The position numbers were made by a program, and so were the translations under genes. A DNA stretch of 51,987 bases from Bacteroidota bacterium (GTDB taxonomy: Bacteria; Bacteroidota; Ignavibacteria; UBA10030; UBA8401), in contig JAGVPT010000182.1 in the NCBI GenBank assembly GCA_020052095.1, forward strand, positions 1 to 51,987. Direction: 5' to 3'. The notes beneath the pieces were generated by a model, which saw only the letters and a list, made by a program, of their open reading frames with translations, was not told the origin of the DNA and ran no database searches. Of the stretch, positions 1-7,716 are shown one piece after another. How positions within the stretch are numbered: position 1 is the stretch's first letter; the number at the start of each line of letters is the position of its first letter.

Positions 1-17
1 AGCTGATTGATTGTCAT
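1..17 (-). CDS. 5' end of a possible transposase gene, cut by the window edge
   Basis: An ATG on the minus strand (positions 17-15) begins M-T-I-N-Q and runs off the window. It is preceded at a good distance by a perfect AGGAGG ribosome site (positions 28-23) and by a promoter at 45-73. Only five codons are visible, so the product cannot be identified. The promoter and fold-back hairpin arrangement is typical of insertion-sequence transposase genes, so a transposase is the best inference. An IS21-type IstA is possible but unproven. Confidence 0.4.
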
Positions 18-20
18 TTA

Positions 21-46
21 TTCCTCCTGTGTTATTACAGGAGGAA
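21..46 (-). promoter_or_regulatory. Fold-back hairpin that hides a ribosome binding site
   Basis: TTCCTCCTGT at 21-30 and ACAGGAGGAA at 37-46 form a perfect 10-bp stem with a 6-nt loop. On the minus strand the 3' arm carries AGGAGG five bases before the ATG at 17, so transcripts holding both arms would mask the ribosome site. A transcript from the promoter at 45-73 should start near position 38, inside the 5' arm, and leave the site open. The start point is inferred from promoter spacing. Confidence 0.6.
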
Positions 47-73
47 TCTACCACTTTTTTCTCTCTTTGTCAA
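45..73 (-). promoter_or_regulatory. Sigma-70-type promoter for the left-edge gene
   Basis: On the minus strand TTGACA (73-68) is followed by a 17-base spacer and TAGATT (50-45). The -35 is a perfect consensus and the -10 matches four of six bases. It overlaps the 5' arm of the hairpin at 21-46. Confidence 0.5.
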
Positions 74-116
74 TATGGGCCATTTTTGTCGTAGACCCGA
101 AGTGGGACATTATCGA

Positions 117-147
117 GCTATCCGATTGCTCGCAGCAATCGGATAGC
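117..147. repeat. Perfect 14-bp stem-loop with CGATTGCT core
   Basis: GCTATCCGATTGCT (117-130) and AGCAATCGGATAGC (134-147) pair perfectly around a 3-nt loop. It lies seven bases past the stop of the leftward cytochrome-like gene. There is no T-run, so it is not a classical terminator; it may stabilise the 3' end of the mRNA. Its core resembles the hairpins at 3550-3574 and 30675-30705. Confidence 0.6.
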
Positions 148-154
148 TTCCTAA

Positions 155-583
155 TCAATTATTCGGCGCGCCGATGATGATCCATTGACGAACCGCTTCA
201 ATCTCATCCGGAGTCAGCTTGTCGCTTCCTTTTGGCATTAGTTCGCCTTGTGTAGAATCTGGCGAAGTAATCTTGATGTACAAAAGGCTTGAGTCCGGAC
301 TCCCGGATTTTACTCGAAACAGCGGGGGAGTGTTCATTCGGTCTGTGGTACCCGGTACGCCGACCAACTGACGATACGAGTTTGCACCAACAAGGCTGAG
401 ACCTCCTTTCACTCCGCTTCCATGGCACGATGGTGCATTGCAACGTACATCAAATATTTCTTGTTGCAGAGATGACAGTTTCGGTTCGAGAACCTTAGGG
501 GGTTCATGCGATTTCTTTTTCATGTTACACGAGATTTGAATGAAGCTGATCCAGGCGACTAAAATAATTAGCAGAGTGCGCAT
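155..583 (-). CDS. Small cytochrome-c-like lipoprotein with a CX4CH motif
   Basis: The 142-residue product begins with a short hydrophobic signal ending in a lipobox-like I-Q-I-S-C, so it is probably a lipid-anchored envelope protein. I chose the ATG at 583 because it starts this signal; the open frame continues 25 codons upstream without signal features. The mature part has F-D-V-R-C-N-A-P-S-C-H-G, a C-x4-C-H motif where c-type cytochromes normally have C-x2-C-H. A later Met-Pro-Lys and the closing helix fit the small cytochrome-like domains often seen as surface modules in this phylum. Haem binding is plausible but not certain because of the non-standard spacing. It is divergent from the amylase gene and no partner oxidoreductase is nearby. 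Confidence 0.6.
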   Translation of the reverse strand: MRTLLIILVAWISFIQISCNMKKKSHEPPKVLEPKLSSLQQEIFDVRCNAPSCHGSGVKGGLSLVGANSYRQLVGVPGTTDRMNTPPLFRVKSGSPDSSLLYIKITSPDSTQGELMPKGSDKLTPDEIEAVRQWIIIGAPNN

Positions 584-756
584 CAGACTAAGGTGCCAAT
601 AGTATGGTGTGAGAAGATCGTGAGTAGACAAAATAGAGAGTATGCCAAAGACTTTCAAGCTGAGAGAGGTGATTGCTCGGATTTACACAGATTGCACGCA
701 GATGCTTTGCTCTTGCATTGGTTAGGTCATGTAATTGTTCGCGCGGGGCCGCAAGC

Positions 757-832
757 TTCCATCATTCCATTATTCCATCATTCCATCACTCCATTATTCC
801 ATCATTCCATTATTCCACCATTCCATCCATTC
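757..832. repeat. ATTCCATC/ATTATTCC simple-sequence tandem repeat
   Basis: About nine imperfect copies of an 8-nt unit (ATTCCATC, ATTCCATT, ATTCCACC and similar) run in tandem upstream of the amylase gene. Reading it as protein gives low-complexity H-S-I-I-P repeats in several frames, so the open frame across it is probably not coding. Inverted copies of the same unit recur at 13212-13298. The rest of 584-958 shows no gene I can support. Confidence 0.7.
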
Positions 833-958
833 TCACCGAGATCAGCCATTCCCCATCCTCCCAAATATTTTCAAGCGTTTGCATCCTTCTCCAACTTTCG
901 CTACTTTTCCCCCCACGTTTCTGCCGACGGCGCTTACAAACCTTTCCGCTTGTGTACT

Positions 959-2377
959 ATGAGTCGACGATTCCTCCTATTCTCACTCTTCTTTGTCGCT
1001 GCTTCATCGTTACTTTACCCGCAGACACCTGACTCAACGCGTGCTCAACGAATCTCCACGCAGCAGGCGCGACATTCCGAAGAGTGGGTACGCCGTGGCG
1101 TTATCTACGAAATTTACACCCGCTCATTTTCTCCCGAAGGAACGTTCGCCGGCATCGAGAAGCGATTGCCGGAGTTGAAGAACCTCGGCGTTACAATTCT
1201 CTGGCTCATGCCGATCCATCCTGTGGGGGTTCTTCACCGGAAAGGGACGCTCGGTAGCCCGTACTCCATACAAGATTACTACGCTGTCAATCCGGAATTT
1301 GGCACAATCGACGATTTTAAGCGATTGGTCAAACGGACGCACGAGCATGGCTTCCATCTCATCATTGACCTCGTGGCAAATCACACCGCGTGGGACAACA
1401 AGCTCATCGACAAACATCCGGAATGGTTTACAAAAGACCGCGCCGGGAACATCATCTCCCCAAATCCCGATTGGACCGATGTTGCCGACCTCGATTATTC
1501 GCAGCCAGGCCTGCGCAGCTCTATGATAGAGATGATGAAGTATTGGGTTCGCGATGTCGACATCGATGGATTTCGATGCGATGTTGCGGAGATGGTGCCG
1601 ACAGATTTCTGGGAAAACGCCCGCTCGGCATTGGAGAGCATTAAACCGGTGATGATGATCTCCGAGGGATCGTATCCCGAACACCATCTTCGGGCATTCG
1701 ACGCAACCTATGGTTGGAATATCTATCACGCCCTCGCTCCTATCATCAAAGGAGAGAAACCTGCGAGCGTTTTCGATGCCGAACTAGATCTTGAGGAAGC
1801 CAGCTATCCTCGAAATGCTCTGCGCATGCGCTTCAGCTCTAATCACGATGAGAATGCCTGGGACGCATCCGACGTTGAGAAATTCGGCAGCAACGGTGCA
1901 AAACTTGCCGCCGTCCTAGTAAGCACGATGCCCGGTATTCCGTTGTTGTACAACGGACAGGAAGTTGGAAACAAAAGAAAGCTCGGGCTTTTCGAGAAAG
2001 TTAGTATCGATTGGAAGGGTGGCGATGAGTTCAGGACGTTGTACACCAGGCTATTCGAGCTTCGGAAAAACCAGCCCGCGTTTTTTGCCGGAGAACTGAT
2101 CCGCATTGCTACAACAAACGACAAACGCGTTTTTGCTTTTGCACGGGTGAGCGGACCGAACAAATTCATCGTCGTTTGCAATTTTGACACGAGCGCGTTC
2201 AGCGGCTCGATAGATCTTTCATCCCCCCGGCTTGGAATTAATAACCAAATCACGTTGACCGATGTGTTCACTTCACACACTGCAACGACACGTTTGCTTC
2301 CATCGAAATTAACCCCGCTTGAAGTCCCTGCGGTTGGATTTCGTATCGTGCAAATCGAACAAGAACCGTCTCACTAA
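959..2377 (+). CDS. Secreted alpha-amylase-family glycoside hydrolase (GH13)
   Basis: Family 13 enzymes cleave or transfer alpha-glucosidic bonds in starch and glycogen-type glucans. The 472-residue protein starts with a signal peptide (M-S-R-R-F-L-L-F to about residue 22), which is why I place the start at 959 although the frame is open from 593. The four family regions are visible: D-L-V-A-N-H (region I), G-F-R-C-D-V-A-E with nucleophile Asp208, I-S-E-G with acid/base Glu236, and N-H-D with Asp297. A C-terminal beta domain ends the protein. No T9SS sorting tail is present, so it is probably periplasmic or secreted by another route. Precise substrate is not readable. It is followed after 18 bases by the acyltransferase gene, possibly co-transcribed. 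Confidence 0.9.
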   Translation: MSRRFLLFSLFFVAASSLLYPQTPDSTRAQRISTQQARHSEEWVRRGVIYEIYTRSFSPEGTFAGIEKRLPELKNLGVTILWLMPIHPVGVLHRKGTLGSPYSIQDYYAVNPEFGTIDDFKRLVKRTHEHGFHLIIDLVANHTAWDNKLIDKHPEWFTKDRAGNIISPNPDWTDVADLDYSQPGLRSSMIEMMKYWVRDVDIDGFRCDVAEMVPTDFWENARSALESIKPVMMISEGSYPEHHLRAFDATYGWNIYHALAPIIKGEKPASVFDAELDLEEASYPRNALRMRFSSNHDENAWDASDVEKFGSNGAKLAAVLVSTMPGIPLLYNGQEVGNKRKLGLFEKVSIDWKGGDEFRTLYTRLFELRKNQPAFFAGELIRIATTNDKRVFAFARVSGPNKFIVVCNFDTSAFSGSIDLSSPRLGINNQITLTDVFTSHTATTRLLPSKLTPLEVPAVGFRIVQIEQEPSH

Positions 2378-2395
2378 CCTTTTCGAGGTTTGACC

Positions 2396-3520
2396 ATGGC
2401 ACAACAGCACGAACGATTGATGTCTCTCGATGCATTTCGCGGCGCGACTATTGCCGGAATGATGCTCGTCAACAATCCTGGCACCTGGAGCACGATCTAC
2501 CCGCAGTTGGAACACGCGGAATGGAATGGCTGGACATTCACCGACTGGATTTTTCCGTTCTTTCTCTGGATTGTCGGCGTTGCAATGACGATGTCCTTTG
2601 CACATCGACAGGAGCGCGGCGACACGAAGAAGCAGCTTCTTATCCAGGTGGTGAAGCGATCGCTTATTATTTTCGGGCTTGGCTTATTTCTTGCCGGCTT
2701 CCCGTTTTTCAACCTTTCCACTATTCGGATCCCCGGTGTGTTGCAGCGAATTGCCGTATGCTATTTTATTGCGTCATTGATCGTTTTCTATACAAAGAAT
2801 ATGCGGACGCAGGTCTATTGGTTGGCCGGGTTTCTGATCTCGTACTGGTTGATGATGAAGCTGATTCCTGTTCCGGAAATCGGTGCGGGTATTATGGAAA
2901 GAGGAAAGAATTTTTCGGCATATATTGATTCAATGTTTTTGTCGGGACACATGTGGGGGTACACGAAAACATGGGATCCCGAAGGCATCGTCAGCACGCT
3001 TCCGGCTGTCGCCACTACGCTTTTCGGCGTGATGACCGGACATTACCTTCGCTCGCAACATTCGAAGGAGGAAAAAACGGCATGGATGTTTGTCGTCGGG
3101 AATATTTTACTCTTCGTCGGAGCGACGCTCGACATGTGGCTTCCCATCAACAAGAGCATTTGGACAACTTCATACAGCATTTTCATGGCAGGCTGGGCGC
3201 TTGTATGTTTTGCGATGTTCTACTGGATTATCGATGTAAAGGGCTACAAGCGGTGGGTAAAGCCCTTTATTATTTTCGGAATGAATGCCATCACGGTGTT
3301 TGTCATTTCGGGAATGATCGGACGTTTGTACGGTTCGGTGATCAAGTTGAAGCAGCCTGATGGATCGGAAATATCGCTGCAGGGGTATATTTTCCGAACC
3401 TTCTTTCTGCCGCTGGCGAGTCCGATCAATGCCTCGCTGATCTATGCAATTTGTTTTCTGCTGTTCCTCTATTTAACTGCGTGGATCATGTGGAAAAGAA
3501 AATGGTTCTTGAAGGCGTGA
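2396..3520 (+). CDS. HGSNAT/NagX-like membrane acyltransferase (DUF5009 type)
   Basis: This 374-residue polytopic membrane protein resembles the COG4299 family related to heparan-alpha-glucosaminide N-acetyltransferase. The signature N-terminus R-L-x-S-L-D-A-F-R-G is followed by a conserved N-N-P-G-x-W and the F-T-D-W-I-F-P-F-F-L-W segment, then about nine further hydrophobic helices. Family members are thought to acylate sugars across the inner membrane; the donor and acceptor here are unknown. ATG 2396 has GAGG eight bases upstream and is preferred to the TTG at 2390. Its position behind a secreted glycosidase suggests a role in sugar handling. Confidence 0.8.
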   Translation: MAQQHERLMSLDAFRGATIAGMMLVNNPGTWSTIYPQLEHAEWNGWTFTDWIFPFFLWIVGVAMTMSFAHRQERGDTKKQLLIQVVKRSLIIFGLGLFLAGFPFFNLSTIRIPGVLQRIAVCYFIASLIVFYTKNMRTQVYWLAGFLISYWLMMKLIPVPEIGAGIMERGKNFSAYIDSMFLSGHMWGYTKTWDPEGIVSTLPAVATTLFGVMTGHYLRSQHSKEEKTAWMFVVGNILLFVGATLDMWLPINKSIWTTSYSIFMAGWALVCFAMFYWIIDVKGYKRWVKPFIIFGMNAITVFVISGMIGRLYGSVIKLKQPDGSEISLQGYIFRTFFLPLASPINASLIYAICFLLFLYLTAWIMWKRKWFLKA

Positions 3521-3549
3521 CGGGGAGCGCGTCATTTTGGCCGGACGTT

Positions 3550-3574
3550 ATGCGATTGCTCTTAACAATCGCAT
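3550..3574. repeat. Stem-loop with ATGCGATTG arms
   Basis: ATGCGATTG (3550-3558) and CAATCGCAT (3566-3574) form a perfect 9-bp stem with a 7-nt loop about 30 bases past the acyltransferase stop. No T-run follows. It shares the CGATTGCT...AATCG core of the hairpins at 117-147 and 30675-30705. Confidence 0.55.
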
Positions 3575-3700
3575 GACCTGAAAATGTACCACTGCCGTAA
3601 TTTTTAAAGCCTTGACTTTGAGGATTAAAATCAACAAATTTTTGCAGTTGGGTTGGCGTGGTTCTTATTTGGTAAAAATTTCGGCGCTAAGGAGGCATAC

Positions 3701-4468
3701 ATGGCAACGGAAACTCAAAAAGGCATTGGTCTGCAATGGAAGTGGATCGGGATCGGCACAGTCATCGGAGTAGTGATAACAACGTTTCTTTTCCAGATCA
3801 TGTCCGACACTTTCAACTCATTTTACATCCCTCTCTTCATCGGTCTCCTCTCCTTTGTAATTATGGGGATAATTATCGGCTACAAATCGCCGGGCTACAC
3901 TTTGAAAGAGCCGGCCATCGCCGGGGTCTTTGCGATGGGCATCACCATCGCGGTTCTTCACTACGTCTTCGATTATAACCCGCCCGAAGGACAGATGATC
4001 GCTGCTCCGTTTATCGCGTTCGTACTCGCCTTGATTGGTGGCTGGGTGGGCGAAGAGTTGCAGGGGTCACACGAGCGCGCGGCGGAAACAAAAAAGGTCG
4101 GTGGCTTTGAGTGGGCGTGGGTTATTACCGGAACGGTGGTTGGGTTCATCCTTAACAACATCTTTGTTTACGGATTGTTTGCCCTGCTGAGATTCGGTGT
4201 CGCCGGTATTCTGATTTCACTCGGCACAAGTTTTATTGTTGCCGGCATTATCGTTGGCTATAAATCCCCCGGAGTCACTGTTAAGGAGGCGGCACTTGCC
4301 GGCGTTCTTGGTGTTATCATCAACTTCTTCTTCATCTATTACGGTTTCGGGGCTATGCTCGATATGCAGTATCTTTTGATCAGTCTGGCGGGCGCATTTA
4401 TTCTCTCGTTCGTCGGCGGTTGGGTGGGGGAAGAGATGCAGAAGAGAAAAGAGAGCAGGGCAAAATAG
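3701..4468 (+). CDS. Membrane protein made of two tandem copies of one module
   Basis: I do not recognise the family beyond a likely DUF5518/DUF-type small integral membrane protein. The 255 residues hold two copies of a module of about 115 residues. Each copy has G-x-x-x-G-T-V-x-G, then G-I-I-(I/V)-G-Y-K-S-P-G-x-T-(L/V)-K-E-x-A-x-A-G-V, and ends in G-G-W-V-G-E-E-(L/M)-Q. Each copy carries about four hydrophobic helices. ATG 3701 has an excellent AAGGAGG 5 bases upstream, which rules out the upstream in-frame start at 3653. It is a single-gene unit closed by the terminator at 4499. Function is not assignable. Confidence 0.75.
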   Translation: MATETQKGIGLQWKWIGIGTVIGVVITTFLFQIMSDTFNSFYIPLFIGLLSFVIMGIIIGYKSPGYTLKEPAIAGVFAMGITIAVLHYVFDYNPPEGQMIAAPFIAFVLALIGGWVGEELQGSHERAAETKKVGGFEWAWVITGTVVGFILNNIFVYGLFALLRFGVAGILISLGTSFIVAGIIVGYKSPGVTVKEAALAGVLGVIINFFFIYYGFGAMLDMQYLLISLAGAFILSFVGGWVGEEMQKRKESRAK

Positions 4469-4498
4469 GAGCAACGGAAAGCTTTTCTTTAAACGAAA

Positions 4499-4529
4499 GG
4501 GTTCACGGAATGTGCGTGAACCCTTTTTT
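4499..4529 (+). terminator. Intrinsic terminator, probably used from both sides
   Basis: GGGTTCAC (4499-4506) and GTGAACCC (4516-4523) form a perfect stem followed by TTTTTT. In the opposite direction the stem is followed by TTTCGTTT, so it can also serve the leftward yidC transcript. Confidence 0.85.
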
Positions 4530-4574
4530 GATTTCGCGGCCGTCGAGAAACGAGCGGCGTGGTGAAAAGCGCTA

Positions 4575-6380
4575 TCAGGTCTTCGGCCGCTTGGGCAGAT
4601 TCTTTGTCAGCGCATTCATAATTCCGCCCGATCTCTTCTTCTCTGAAACTTTTTGGAGCGGTACGTTGTCGTGCTGTTTGTTTATGAACACTTGCTGCCC
4701 GATTGCCAGGAGGTTGAAGACAAAGTAATACAAGTTTAATCCGGACGGCAGACTGTTGAAGATAAGAGTCATCATCACCGGCATTATCCACACCATTGCT
4801 TTCTGTCGCGGGTCGGTTGTTGTCATCTTAGTCTGTATAAACATCGTTATTCCCATCATCAATGCAAGCCCGCTGATGTTGTGTACGCCGACAAGGGGGA
4901 GCGTCAACGGCAAATCGAAAATCACATCCGGCACTGACAGATCCTTTATCCACCAGACAAAATCTGCCTGACGGAGTTGAATCGAGTTCGAGAACAACGC
5001 ATAGAGCGCATAGAGAATCGGCATCTGCAGCAGGAGCGGCAGACAGCCACCTGCAGGATTGACGCCGTAATCTTTGTAGAGCTTCATGATCTGAATATTC
5101 ACCTGATTCGGATCGTCCTTAAATTTCGTCCGAATCTCCTCCATCATCGGCTGCAGTGCTTGCATTTTCTTCATCGACTTCATACTGCTTCGCGTCAGCG
5201 GATGAAGTACGATTTTTATGATAATCGAAAACAAAATTATTACGATGCCGTAGTTTGCAATGAACATGTGCAGCAGTTTGAAAAGCGGGATAAACGCGTA
5301 CTCCGTGATGGGGCGAATCCACGACCACCCCAGGTTCATGATGTGGTCGAGTCCGCGATTGAATCCTTTAATGATGTCATAGTCCAGTGGCCCCAGGAAC
5401 AGCGTGAAGCGCGCAGTCTCCTCCATAGCGTTCTTGAAGGGGACTTTCAACCCGATCGAATAATGTTCGACGATGCCCTGATTGGGAGCAGCCTCGCACC
5501 CTCCTTCAAGGTAGCCGCCTTGCGCCTTTTTATCTTCCGAGAGGAGGACAACGGCGAAATATTTACTACGCGTTGCGACCCATTCTGTGGCACCGTTTGT
5601 GTTTGAGATGGGCGTTTCCCCCGGACTTGATGCGTTGACCGTCGTTACTTCGCCCCCCGCGTACAAGAACGCCTCTGCCGCCTGGGACTCGTCCGTGCTG
5701 CTGTGTTCGACGTAGCGGATCCCATTCTCCCAAATTACCTGATATTCATAATTCGCGATAATGTCTTGCATTCCGACAAGTTTGATGCCAACGTCCAGAG
5801 CATACGCATTGTTTTTAAAGTGAATCGTCTTGATCACGCGTCCCGTGCCGGCGTTGAGCACAAGATCGATGGTATACTCATCGTTGCCGGTAAGGCGGAC
5901 ACTCCGTGTCGGTGGAAGGGCTGCCGCAAAAAACAAACTTTTTGTATTGATCAGCTTGCCTTCGGTAGACGTGAAAAGCAGGCTTAGGTCCCCGCTCGAT
6001 GTATTCTTGATAAGTTGGACCGGGTGCTGATCCCACGTTTTGTAGTTCTTCAACTCAAAACTCTTCAGAGTTCCCCCTTTTGTTGAGACCTCTGCGATAT
6101 AAAGATCGCTTTCTATCGTCACGACGCTCTCATTACCGATGGCAGCTCGCGAGAAGAATTTTCCGAGCGAATCTTTCTGTGAAAGCTGTTGGGGCTGAAC
6201 TCTGCTTTCCTCGAATTTCTTTTCTGCCGGCTGGTTTATCGCTGCCGTAGAATCTTTTCGCTGTCCGCTCGTCTGCTTTCCATTTTGGAGCTGCTGTGCC
6301 GGGCGGGGTGAACTCCACCACATCCAGATCATCAAAACCAGGGCGATAAGAACAAAACCAAGAGTTGTCTGTTTATCCAT
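4575..6380 (-). CDS. yidC: Membrane protein insertase YidC
   Basis: YidC inserts and folds inner-membrane proteins, alone or with SecYEG. The 601-residue protein has an N-terminal membrane anchor (M-D-K-Q-T-T-L-G-F), a large periplasmic beta domain to about residue 345, and the conserved C-terminal 60KD_IMP domain. That domain shows S-M-K-K-M-Q-A-L-Q-P, N-P-A-G-G-C-L-P and L-Q-M-P-I. The C-terminal tail is basic, as expected for ribosome contact. Length fits the Gram-negative form. It closes the leftward rpmH-rnpA-yidD-yidC cluster, 39 bases after yidD. Confidence 0.97.
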   Translation of the reverse strand: MDKQTTLGFVLIALVLMIWMWWSSPRPAQQLQNGKQTSGQRKDSTAAINQPAEKKFEESRVQPQQLSQKDSLGKFFSRAAIGNESVVTIESDLYIAEVSTKGGTLKSFELKNYKTWDQHPVQLIKNTSSGDLSLLFTSTEGKLINTKSLFFAAALPPTRSVRLTGNDEYTIDLVLNAGTGRVIKTIHFKNNAYALDVGIKLVGMQDIIANYEYQVIWENGIRYVEHSSTDESQAAEAFLYAGGEVTTVNASSPGETPISNTNGATEWVATRSKYFAVVLLSEDKKAQGGYLEGGCEAAPNQGIVEHYSIGLKVPFKNAMEETARFTLFLGPLDYDIIKGFNRGLDHIMNLGWSWIRPITEYAFIPLFKLLHMFIANYGIVIILFSIIIKIVLHPLTRSSMKSMKKMQALQPMMEEIRTKFKDDPNQVNIQIMKLYKDYGVNPAGGCLPLLLQMPILYALYALFSNSIQLRQADFVWWIKDLSVPDVIFDLPLTLPLVGVHNISGLALMMGITMFIQTKMTTTDPRQKAMVWIMPVMMTLIFNSLPSGLNLYYFVFNLLAIGQQVFINKQHDNVPLQKVSEKKRSGGIMNALTKNLPKRPKT

Positions 6381-6419
6381 TTACATCGTGCTCCAATTCA
6401 AAATTGTACGGCCATGTAT

Positions 6420-6632
6420 TCACACAACCGGGTCGTAGCCGCCTTCATGCCACGGATGACACTTGCTTAATCGTCGAACTGCCAACCATGTTCCTTTCCA
6501 AGCGCCGTGCCTCTCAAGTGAGGCAATTGCGTAGTGCGAGCATGATGGGTAAAACCTGCACGAGTTGGGGGGCAGAAGGGGGGAAATTAGTAGTTGATAG
6601 AGGCGGACAATTGCGATCATTACGTGTCTCAT
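6420..6632 (-). CDS. yidD: Membrane protein insertion efficiency factor YidD
   Basis: This 70-residue protein has the YidD hallmark Y-Q-x-x-I-S-P-L followed by C-R-F-Y-P-S-C-S-x-Y-A, with the three conserved cysteines, and the downstream C-H-P-W-H-E-G-G-x-D-P-V. YidD is a small membrane-associated helper of YidC; its precise role is modest and poorly defined. It begins 7 bases after the rnpA stop, so the two genes are surely co-transcribed. Confidence 0.95.
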   Translation of the reverse strand: MRHVMIAIVRLYQLLISPLLPPNSCRFYPSCSHYAIASLERHGAWKGTWLAVRRLSKCHPWHEGGYDPVV

Positions 6633-6639
6633 TGCGGCC

Positions 6640-7029
6640 TCAAAGTGAAGAAATAATTTTTGGCATCAGGGCGTTCCACTCGTTTTCAATTGTCGCAAGC
6701 GAGATCTGCCGCGCTTGCATGGTGTCTGCTTTCCGAAACATAATGATAAGTTCGAACTGCAGATTTTTTTTACTCGCGGCCTCATACAATAGCGCCTTGT
6801 TCTTTCGGAACGCCTCACGCATTAGTCGTTTCAATCTGTTTCGGTCTACGGCAAGTGCAATGCTTTTACGTGGAACGGCAAATCCTACTTGTACCGACGG
6901 GGTTGATTCCCGATGTGTTGTGAAGTGGCATTGCAGCAGAGCACCTTGAGCACGCTTTCCATTTTTCAAAATGTCGGAAAAAACGGAATATCCTCGGAGG
7001 ATTTCAGATTTACGAAGTGTGTTTCGCAC
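6640..7029 (-). CDS. rnpA: Ribonuclease P protein component
   Basis: RnpA is the protein cofactor of RNase P, which trims the 5' leader from pre-tRNAs. The 129-residue product is basic and contains the RNR signature ([11 protein letters not shown]) and the G-F-A-V-P-R-K strand. Its length is usual. The gene sits 69 bases after rpmH and 7 bases before yidD, the almost universal bacterial order. Confidence 0.95.
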   Translation of the reverse strand: MRNTLRKSEILRGYSVFSDILKNGKRAQGALLQCHFTTHRESTPSVQVGFAVPRKSIALAVDRNRLKRLMREAFRKNKALLYEAASKKNLQFELIIMFRKADTMQARQISLATIENEWNALMPKIISSL

Positions 7030-7098
7030 ACATTCAACCTTTGTTGTCTCTCTTCAAAACCGGGAAAAATGATGCGCCGTTATCGGGAATATCCAGGC

Positions 7099-7245
7099 TT
7101 ACTTCTCGTCGCTCACGGTCAGCTTGTGGCGACCTTTTGCCCGACGCCTGGCGAGAACTTTTCTTCCGTTTTTGGTCGACATGCGCGCTCGGAATCCGTG
7201 GGCGTTTTTGCGTTTTCGTGTATGAGGCTGGTATGTTCGTTTCAT
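7099..7245 (-). CDS. rpmH: 50S ribosomal protein L34
   Basis: L34 is a 48-residue basic protein of the large ribosomal subunit. The sequence M-K-R-T-Y-Q-P-H-x-R-K-R-K-x-x-H-G-F-R-x-R-M-x-T-x-x-G-R is diagnostic. The frame is open further upstream to 7362, but the conserved start is the ATG at 7245, preceded by GGAG. A terminator-like hairpin lies in its leader at 7272-7308. Confidence 0.97.
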   Translation of the reverse strand: MKRTYQPHTRKRKNAHGFRARMSTKNGRKVLARRRAKGRHKLTVSDEK

Positions 7246-7271
7246 TACTGGTCTCCAAATAGATTCCAAAC

Positions 7272-7308
7272 AAAAAAGGGTTGCCTCATCTTCAGACAAT
7301 CCTTTTTT
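7272..7308 (-). promoter_or_regulatory. Terminator-like hairpin in the rpmH leader
   Basis: Read leftward, AAAAAAGGATTG (7308-7297) pairs with CAACCCTTTTTT (7283-7272) with one G-U wobble and a 13-nt loop, and ends in six T. It lies 26 bases before the rpmH start. It could be an attenuator for the rpmH operon or a stop for leftward transcripts crossing the origin. Confidence 0.5.
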
Positions 7309-7333
7309 GCCGTTAACCGGCGCAACTTTAAAC

Positions 7334-7362
7334 AAAATATGAAAAATGCCCTTGATAAACAA
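7334..7362 (-). promoter_or_regulatory. Possible rpmH promoter
   Basis: On the minus strand TTGTTT (7362-7357) lies 17 bases from TATTTT (7339-7334), giving a start just upstream of the leader hairpin. The match is moderate. Confidence 0.3.
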
Positions 7363-7389
7363 GAACTATTTCCCGCCAGAAAATATCGC

Positions 7390-7419
7390 TTGACAAACCT
7401 CATATTTGTGTTGTATAAT
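7390..7419 (+). promoter_or_regulatory. Strong sigma-70-type promoter reading into the origin and dnaA
   Basis: TTGACA (7390-7395), an 18-base spacer with a TG before the -10 region, and a perfect TATAAT (7414-7419). It would make a leader of about 290 bases that crosses all DnaA-box-like sites upstream of dnaA. Confidence 0.6.
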
Positions 7420-7439
7420 TTAGCGTGTGAGAGAGGTAA

Positions 7440-7716
7440 AAAATTGTGTGAATAAGATGTGAATAACCTCTGTTTTGATTTCTAATACTTCTCTCCCCAT
7501 ATTCCATTGCAGAAAATAATCTAATGTGGATTTGTGGATAAGTAGTAAACAAGTTTTTTAGAAGCGTTGCAGTTGAACATTTTGGGTGTGTTTGTCTCAT
7601 GTGTATAATTTTCTAATCGGCCGTAACTCTCTAATTCATGCTGTTTTGTGTTGTGGATAAGTATGTTGACAAATTAGCGTTCCTTGTTGATAACTTCTTA
7701 AGTGTTTGAGTTACAT
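7440..7716. other. oriC: Probable replication origin, left part: DnaA-box cluster
   Basis: DnaA-box-like 9-mers in one orientation: TGTGAATAA at 7447 and 7458, TGTGGATTT at 7525, perfect TGTGGATAA (TTATCCACA on the other strand) at 7533 and 7652, and TGTTGATAA at 7685. Gene direction switches here from leftward rpmH to rightward dnaA, as usual at an origin. The sequence between is AT-rich. The last box overlaps a possible second dnaA -10 (TTGACA at 7666, N17, GATAAC), which would allow autoregulation by DnaA. Confidence 0.7.

Noticed and set aside
757-832. Possible CRISPR array
   Set aside because: The unit is only about 8 nt, with no spacers and no cas genes nearby.
593-958. N-terminal extension of the amylase frame
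   Set aside because: It is low-complexity translation of the ATTCCATC repeat, and the true signal peptide starts at 959.
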